Positions 6,342 through 9,553 of a DNA stretch of 9,553 nucleotides are shown here, in pieces. This stretch comes from an uncultured Streptococcus sp. (GTDB lineage: Bacteria; Bacillota; Bacilli; Lactobacillales; Streptococcaceae): assembly GCA_905373305.1 (NCBI GenBank), contig CAJPSM010000050.1, positions 1 through 9,553 on the forward strand. Reading direction: 5' to 3'. Both the position numbers and the translations under genes were made by a program. How positions within the stretch are numbered: the first letter of the stretch is position 1; each line of letters opens with the position of its first letter. Below the pieces are notes generated by a model that saw only the letters and a list, made by a program, of their open reading frames with translations, was not told the DNA's origin and searched no databases.

Positions 6342-7520
6342 TTATGACTCTTTTTCGAAACGACTTCGTACGTAAACAAGGGATAGACAAGACAGGATAA
6401 CGACCCCGCTTCCAATTATCAGGAAAGAAGAAAGATGTACACTTGGTAGCACTGTCATAAAGCCTTTTGCAATTGGCATAAAGAGAATAGCTAAAGTAAA
6501 AATAGTACTCAATACCCTGCCCAAATATTCACTTTCAACCTTGGTTTGAACCTGAGTAAAAAAATGAATATTAAACATTGTCATAAATAGTTCACAAACT
6601 AAATTTCCAGAAAAGGAAAGAAAAGTTGGCAACGGTAACCCCATCATAAAAACTCCAACTCCAGTCAAGGCCAATAGAATCAAAAGATTATAAACACTTG
6701 CCTTTATTTTACTAGCAAGAAGAGCTCCAATAAAGGAACCAATTGCCCCCATAGTCAAAATGCTTGCATAGGCTCCTTCTACGCCGTAAAGTCGATTTGA
6801 AAAGGGGAGGAGAAATTCAAAGGCTGCAAAAAAGAAATTAACACTAGAAGCTACTAACAAAAGGAAAAAGATCTCTTGCTGGCGCCAGATATAGCCAAGT
6901 CCTTCTTTCATATCAGCAAAAATATTTTTCCAGCTGAAAGTCTTTTTCTCTTGTTCCTGAGTCTCTTTTTTGGGGAGAAAAGCTACTAATGTAAATGCGA
7001 TGAAAAAACTAATGGCATCTAAAACGAGCGTCATATGGAGACTGGCAAATTGTAAAACGAGGAAAGAAAGTACAGGGGAGCTAACACCTACAACCTGCAA
7101 AACGAGCTCTAAGCGAGCATTATAGGCCACAATCTCGTCTTTCTCTACAACCTCAGTTATAATGGCCTTATTTGCTGGTCTAGAAAATGCAAAGGCAATC
7201 GCCTGCACAATATTAGCCCCAATCAAAGCACCAATCATCCAGCTGTCATTCCTTATAAAAGAAATAGCCAGACAAAGAATCCCACAAACAAGGTCTGCCG
7301 CCATTAAAATCTTACGACGAGAAAAACGGTCTGAAACGACTCCGCCAAAAGGATTTACGAGAATAGATGTGACGAGTTCAGAAATCTGATACATTCCTAA
7401 AACTGTCTGTCCGATAGTCCCCATGGAAGCCAACCAGACACTATTTCCATAATCATAGAGCATATTCCCTATCTTGTCAACAGCTCCACGGCTAATCAAC
7501 TGGATTGCATGTCGATTCAT
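6342..7520 (-). CDS. MFS exporter, DHA3 / macrolide-efflux-like
   Basis: The 392-residue product is a 12-helix major facilitator of the drug:H+ antiporter-3 type (relatives include MefA and EntS). Motif A between helices 2 and 3 is clear: GGVVSDRFSRRK at 59-70. A hydrophilic central loop (about 183-215, KKETQEQEKKTF) splits the two six-helix halves. The motif EYLGRVLSTIFTLA (331-344), typical of this family, precedes the last helices. The substrate cannot be read from sequence; a drug, peptide or metabolite is possible. An in-frame TTG six codons upstream (7538) is rejected as the start because its next codons are the Shine-Dalgarno itself: AGGAG (7533-7529) lies 8 nt before ATG 7520. The gene follows the Rgg regulator on the same strand but has its own promoter with adjacent palindromes, so it is a good candidate target of that regulator. 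Confidence 0.85.
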   Translation of the reverse strand: MNRHAIQLISRGAVDKIGNMLYDYGNSVWLASMGTIGQTVLGMYQISELVTSILVNPFGGVVSDRFSRRKILMAADLVCGILCLAISFIRNDSWMIGALIGANIVQAIAFAFSRPANKAIITEVVEKDEIVAYNARLELVLQVVGVSSPVLSFLVLQFASLHMTLVLDAISFFIAFTLVAFLPKKETQEQEKKTFSWKNIFADMKEGLGYIWRQQEIFFLLLVASSVNFFFAAFEFLLPFSNRLYGVEGAYASILTMGAIGSFIGALLASKIKASVYNLLILLALTGVGVFMMGLPLPTFLSFSGNLVCELFMTMFNIHFFTQVQTKVESEYLGRVLSTIFTLAILFMPIAKGFMTVLPSVHLSSFLIIGSGVVILSCLSLVYVRSRFEKES

Positions 7521-7549
7521 ATAAAAAACTCCTCTCAAATTTTGAAACT

Positions 7550-7558
7550 ATTGTATCA
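7550..7558 (-). promoter_or_regulatory. Extended -10 promoter of the MFS gene
   Basis: TGA-TACAAT (7558-7550) is a good extended -10. It predicts a start near 7543 and a leader of about 23 nt with a well-placed AGGAG. No recognisable -35 exists at 16-18 nt; that position is occupied by the palindrome at 7566-7578. Such promoters often need an activator, which fits an Rgg-type protein, but that is inference. Confidence 0.5.
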
Positions 7559-7565
7559 AAACTGA

Positions 7566-7600
7566 AAAGAGTCTCTTTATTTTTCCCTTATTTGGGAAAA
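7566..7600. promoter_or_regulatory. Palindrome pair in the rgg-MFS spacer, candidate operator
   Basis: Two perfect inverted repeats sit side by side. AAAGAG-T-CTCTTT (7566-7578) covers the expected -35 region of the MFS promoter. TTTTCCC (7581-7587) with GGGAAAA (7594-7600) has a 6-nt loop and abuts the regulator's stop codon. In the minus-strand transcript the second stem is followed by AAAAATAAAG, not T's, so it is not a standard terminator. Their position upstream of an exporter gene next to an Rgg-type regulator makes them candidate binding sites. Confidence 0.4.
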
Positions 7601-8464
7601 TTAATCTTTTACAAATTTTTCATAATGTTCCTGATAGTAGGCTACTTGCTCTGGAAGACCTAGTAGGTCAAAAATACGCATGGCCTCTTTCATCTGCTTA
7701 CAGCCTTCTTTACACTGTCCTTTTTGGTACAAGGAAAAGCCTTTTAGATAATGGAAAATATTACGCTCATAAAGCTTGATACCATTTCCAATCAACTTCT
7801 CCACATAGCCCTCAAAATAGTCCGCATTCGCAAAAGAACGGTTTTCCAAACAATGCTGGTAACAGTTAAGAGCTAAAATCAAAACAAGTTTTCGATGCCG
7901 ACCAATTTCTTTGTAGTACTCTTCTCGCTCCATAACTTCTCTGCCAATCCGAGCTACATAGTCCACATTGTAGAAAGTATAGAGATTACCGAAAAGAATC
8001 AACTCATACATGGTCCATTCTTCTGTTTGAAAAAGATAATCTGCTACCTTTTCTAAATCACTCTGCCTCATCGCGTAACGAGAATCTCTTTGACAAATCA
8101 GACCTTGTAGCAGAATCCAATTCAGCTCAAAATAAAGGGGATTGGTCGAACTCTTAGCCTTTTCAAGTTGTTCTCTTTGAAGCTTTTGAAAACCTGCAAT
8201 ATTATTTGAGTAGTAAAGCGGAATAATCTGTGCCATCAAGGCAACATGTTCATGATTTTGAAAATCCCTAGCCTTGTCCATGAAATTTTCAATAGTCACA
8301 TGAATATTGTCCAAAATCTCAAAGAAACGAGAAACTGCTAGATCAGACTCCCCAAGCTCGAAGCGAGATAATTGAGAGGTTGAACATGATTCACCTGCCG
8401 CCTCTTTCAAGGAGTATTTCCCACTTGTTCGAAATTCACGAAATACCTTTCCAAGATGTTCCAT
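7601..8464 (-). CDS. Rgg/GadR/MutR-family transcriptional regulator
   Basis: The 287-residue protein is of normal Rgg length and layout. An XRE-type helix-turn-helix fills about residues 5-60, with the family-typical pattern SxSQLSRFELGESDL (28-42). An all-helical repeat domain follows (about 70-285), which in characterised Rggs dimerises and binds short peptide pheromones. Streptococci carry several paralogs, so I give no symbol. The ATG lies 3 nt after the ABC-F stop codon with AGGTG six bases upstream, inside the ABC-F 3' end, which suggests translational coupling. Unlike classic Rgg-SHP pairs, no divergent promoter or small hydrophobic peptide gene lies next to it: upstream is coding sequence, and the 80-nt downstream gap has no ATG on the strand opposite the gene. 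Its signal peptide, if any, must come from elsewhere. The likely target is the MFS gene downstream, by context only. Confidence 0.88.
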   Translation of the reverse strand: MEHLGKVFREFRTSGKYSLKEAAGESCSTSQLSRFELGESDLAVSRFFEILDNIHVTIENFMDKARDFQNHEHVALMAQIIPLYYSNNIAGFQKLQREQLEKAKSSTNPLYFELNWILLQGLICQRDSRYAMRQSDLEKVADYLFQTEEWTMYELILFGNLYTFYNVDYVARIGREVMEREEYYKEIGRHRKLVLILALNCYQHCLENRSFANADYFEGYVEKLIGNGIKLYERNIFHYLKGFSLYQKGQCKEGCKQMKEAMRIFDLLGLPEQVAYYQEHYEKFVKD

Positions 8465-8467
8465 TTC

Positions 8468-9553
8468 TTACACCTGCTCCGATAATTCTTCCCATTCAAG
8501 CATAGCCGCTTCCTGACGATGACTGATTTTGTCCAGTTCAGCCTGCAATTCCATGAGCTTTTCAGCATCGTTGGTTTCCAGCATTTGTTCAGAAATGGCT
8601 TGACTTTGAGTTTCTAACTCTTCAATTTCAGCTTCTAGATTTTCGATTTGTCGCATGAGCTTACGGGCTTCTTTCTGACTTTCTTTCTGGGCTTGGTAGT
8701 CATTAGCTGGACTTGCTTCTTTTGCTTGATTGCTAGTTGAAACTTCTTCTGTCTGGCTGACTTCCATTTCAGCCTTTTTATCAACATAGTAGTTATAATC
8801 TCCCAAGTAAAGAGTCGAACCATTCTCAGACAATTCCAAGACATGAGTGGCTACACGATTAATAAAGTAACGGTCGTGACTGACAAACAGAAGGGTTCCA
8901 TCAAAGTCTATCAAGGTATTTTCTAGCACTTCCTTGCTATCAATATCCAAGTGGTTGGTCGGCTCGTCCAAAATCAAAAAATTATTGTTTTCCATAGACA
9001 GTTTAGCAAGAAGCAACCGAGCTCGTTCGCCACCAGACAGCATCCCGACTGACTTTTTAACATCATCCCCTGTGAAGAGGAAAGCGCCAAGGCGGTTACG
9101 GATTTCAACTTCTGGCGTCAGTTTAAAATCATTCCAAAGTTCATCCAGTACAGTATTACTTGGTGTCAACTTGCTTTGAGTCTGATCATAGTAGCCAACC
9201 TCAACATTGGCACCAAATCGCTTTTCTCCCTTGATAAAAGGAATCTGGTCTACTATCGACTTGATAAAGGTTGACTTCCCGATGCCGTTTGGTCCAACGA
9301 TGGCAACGGCATTCATCTTACGAAGGTCCAGATTGATTGGCTCTGAAAGTATTTCCCCATCATAACCAATGGCTGCATTTTCAACTGTCAAAACGACATT
9401 TCCCGACGTTTTTTCAGACTGGAAGGTCATGTTGGCTGATTTCTTACCAGCTTCTGGCTTGTCCAAACGCTCCATTTTTTCCAATTGTTTCCGGCGAGAT
9501 TGGGCACGTTTGGTCGTTGAAGCTCGGACTAGATTGCGATTGACAAAGTCTTC
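8468..9553 (-). CDS. ABC-F family ATPase (YdiF-like), 5' end outside the window
   Basis: The frame stays open from the stop codon at 8468 to the window edge, giving the last 361 residues of a protein that is usually about 630 long. It opens in the interdomain linker (EDFVNRNLVRASTTKRAQS..., then KQLEKMERLDKPE), the segment that in ABC-F proteins reaches toward the ribosomal P-site tRNA. The second ABC domain follows, with Walker A GPNGIGKS (fragment 87-94), signature LSGGE (172-176), Walker B LILDEP (193-198) and the H-loop histidine (226). The end is a charged linker and a C-terminal coiled coil (about 285-361). There are no membrane segments, so it is not a transporter: it should act on stalled or antibiotic-bound ribosomes. 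An internal TTG at 9484 is not the start. The gene is tightly coupled to the Rgg regulator downstream. Confidence 0.93.
   Translation of the reverse strand, partial: EDFVNRNLVRASTTKRAQSRRKQLEKMERLDKPEAGKKSANMTFQSEKTSGNVVLTVENAAIGYDGEILSEPINLDLRKMNAVAIVGPNGIGKSTFIKSIVDQIPFIKGEKRFGANVEVGYYDQTQSKLTPSNTVLDELWNDFKLTPEVEIRNRLGAFLFTGDDVKKSVGMLSGGERARLLLAKLSMENNNFLILDEPTNHLDIDSKEVLENTLIDFDGTLLFVSHDRYFINRVATHVLELSENGSTLYLGDYNYYVDKKAEMEVSQTEEVSTSNQAKEASPANDYQAQKESQKEARKLMRQIENLEAEIEELETQSQAISEQMLETNDAEKLMELQAELDKISHRQEAAMLEWEELSEQV

Noticed and set aside
7521..7538. TTG start for the MFS gene at 7538
   Set aside because: The codons after it encode the AGGAG Shine-Dalgarno of the ATG at 7520, and the predicted +1 near 7543 leaves no room for another ribosome site.
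7581..7600. TTTTCCC/GGGAAAA hairpin as a terminator of the rgg gene
   Set aside because: The stem is followed by A-rich sequence on the transcribed strand, with no T-run, so intrinsic termination is unlikely.
7521..7600. Search for a short hydrophobic pheromone (SHP) gene beside the Rgg regulator
   Set aside because: There is no ATG on the plus strand, and no usable small frame with a hydrophobic C-terminus was found in the gap.
9482..9484. TTG at 9484 as the start of the ABC-F gene
   Set aside because: The frame is open to the window edge and the upstream residues are typical ABC-F interdomain linker, so the gene is merely cut by the window.
1..9553. CRISPR arrays, tRNA/rRNA genes, insertion sequences, BOX or RUP repeats
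   Set aside because: I saw no regularly spaced direct repeats, no tRNA cloverleaf or rRNA segment, no transposase frame, and none of the known pneumococcal repeat sequences that I can recall.

Overview
The window looks like a chromosomal segment of a mitis-group Streptococcus (S. pneumoniae / S. mitis / S. oralis type). It is low-GC, every gene I accept lies on the minus strand, and the proteins read as streptococcal GapN, cytosolic pullulanase, NAD+-dependent LigA, an Rgg-type regulator and an ABC-F ATPase. From memory of pneumococcal genomes this gene order is conserved there. I could not check that, and I do not assign a species.

Layout in the direction of transcription (right to left). 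(1) 9553-8468: 3' part of an ABC-F ATPase gene, cut by the window edge. (2) 8464-7601: an Rgg/MutR-family regulator starting 3 nt after the ABC-F stop codon and probably translationally coupled to it. (3) 7520-6342: an MFS exporter of the DHA3/macrolide-efflux type, with its own extended -10 promoter and operator-like palindromes. (4) 6251-4293: ligA, whose best promoter puts the transcription start on the A of the start codon. (5) 4139-1854: pulA, a type I pullulanase without a signal peptide, followed by a strong terminator. (6) 1658-234: gapN, the NADP-dependent non-phosphorylating glyceraldehyde-3-phosphate dehydrogenase, with a TTG start, followed by a terminator. A good leftward promoter at 172-144 then points out of the window; in pneumococcus I recall the glycogen synthesis genes (glgB onwards) there.

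Two themes stand out. ABC-F, Rgg and MFS form a compact unit of ribosome-associated ATPase, regulator and drug/peptide exporter, reminiscent in content of mef/msr pairs. PulA and GapN belong to carbon storage and redox: PulA debranches internal alpha-glucan, and GapN diverts glyceraldehyde-3-phosphate to 3-phosphoglycerate to make NADPH.

The most informative non-coding region is the 195-bp pulA-gapN spacer. It holds a perfect 15/15 CodY box inside the gapN promoter spacer, an 11-bp-arm inverted repeat built from Rex-type half-sites just upstream of the -35, and a further 15-bp palindrome. This suggests that NADPH supply by GapN is tied to both amino-acid/GTP status and NADH/NAD+ status. I found no mobile element, CRISPR array, RNA gene, or wholly novel multi-gene system. 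The coding content is ordinary and the interest is regulatory.
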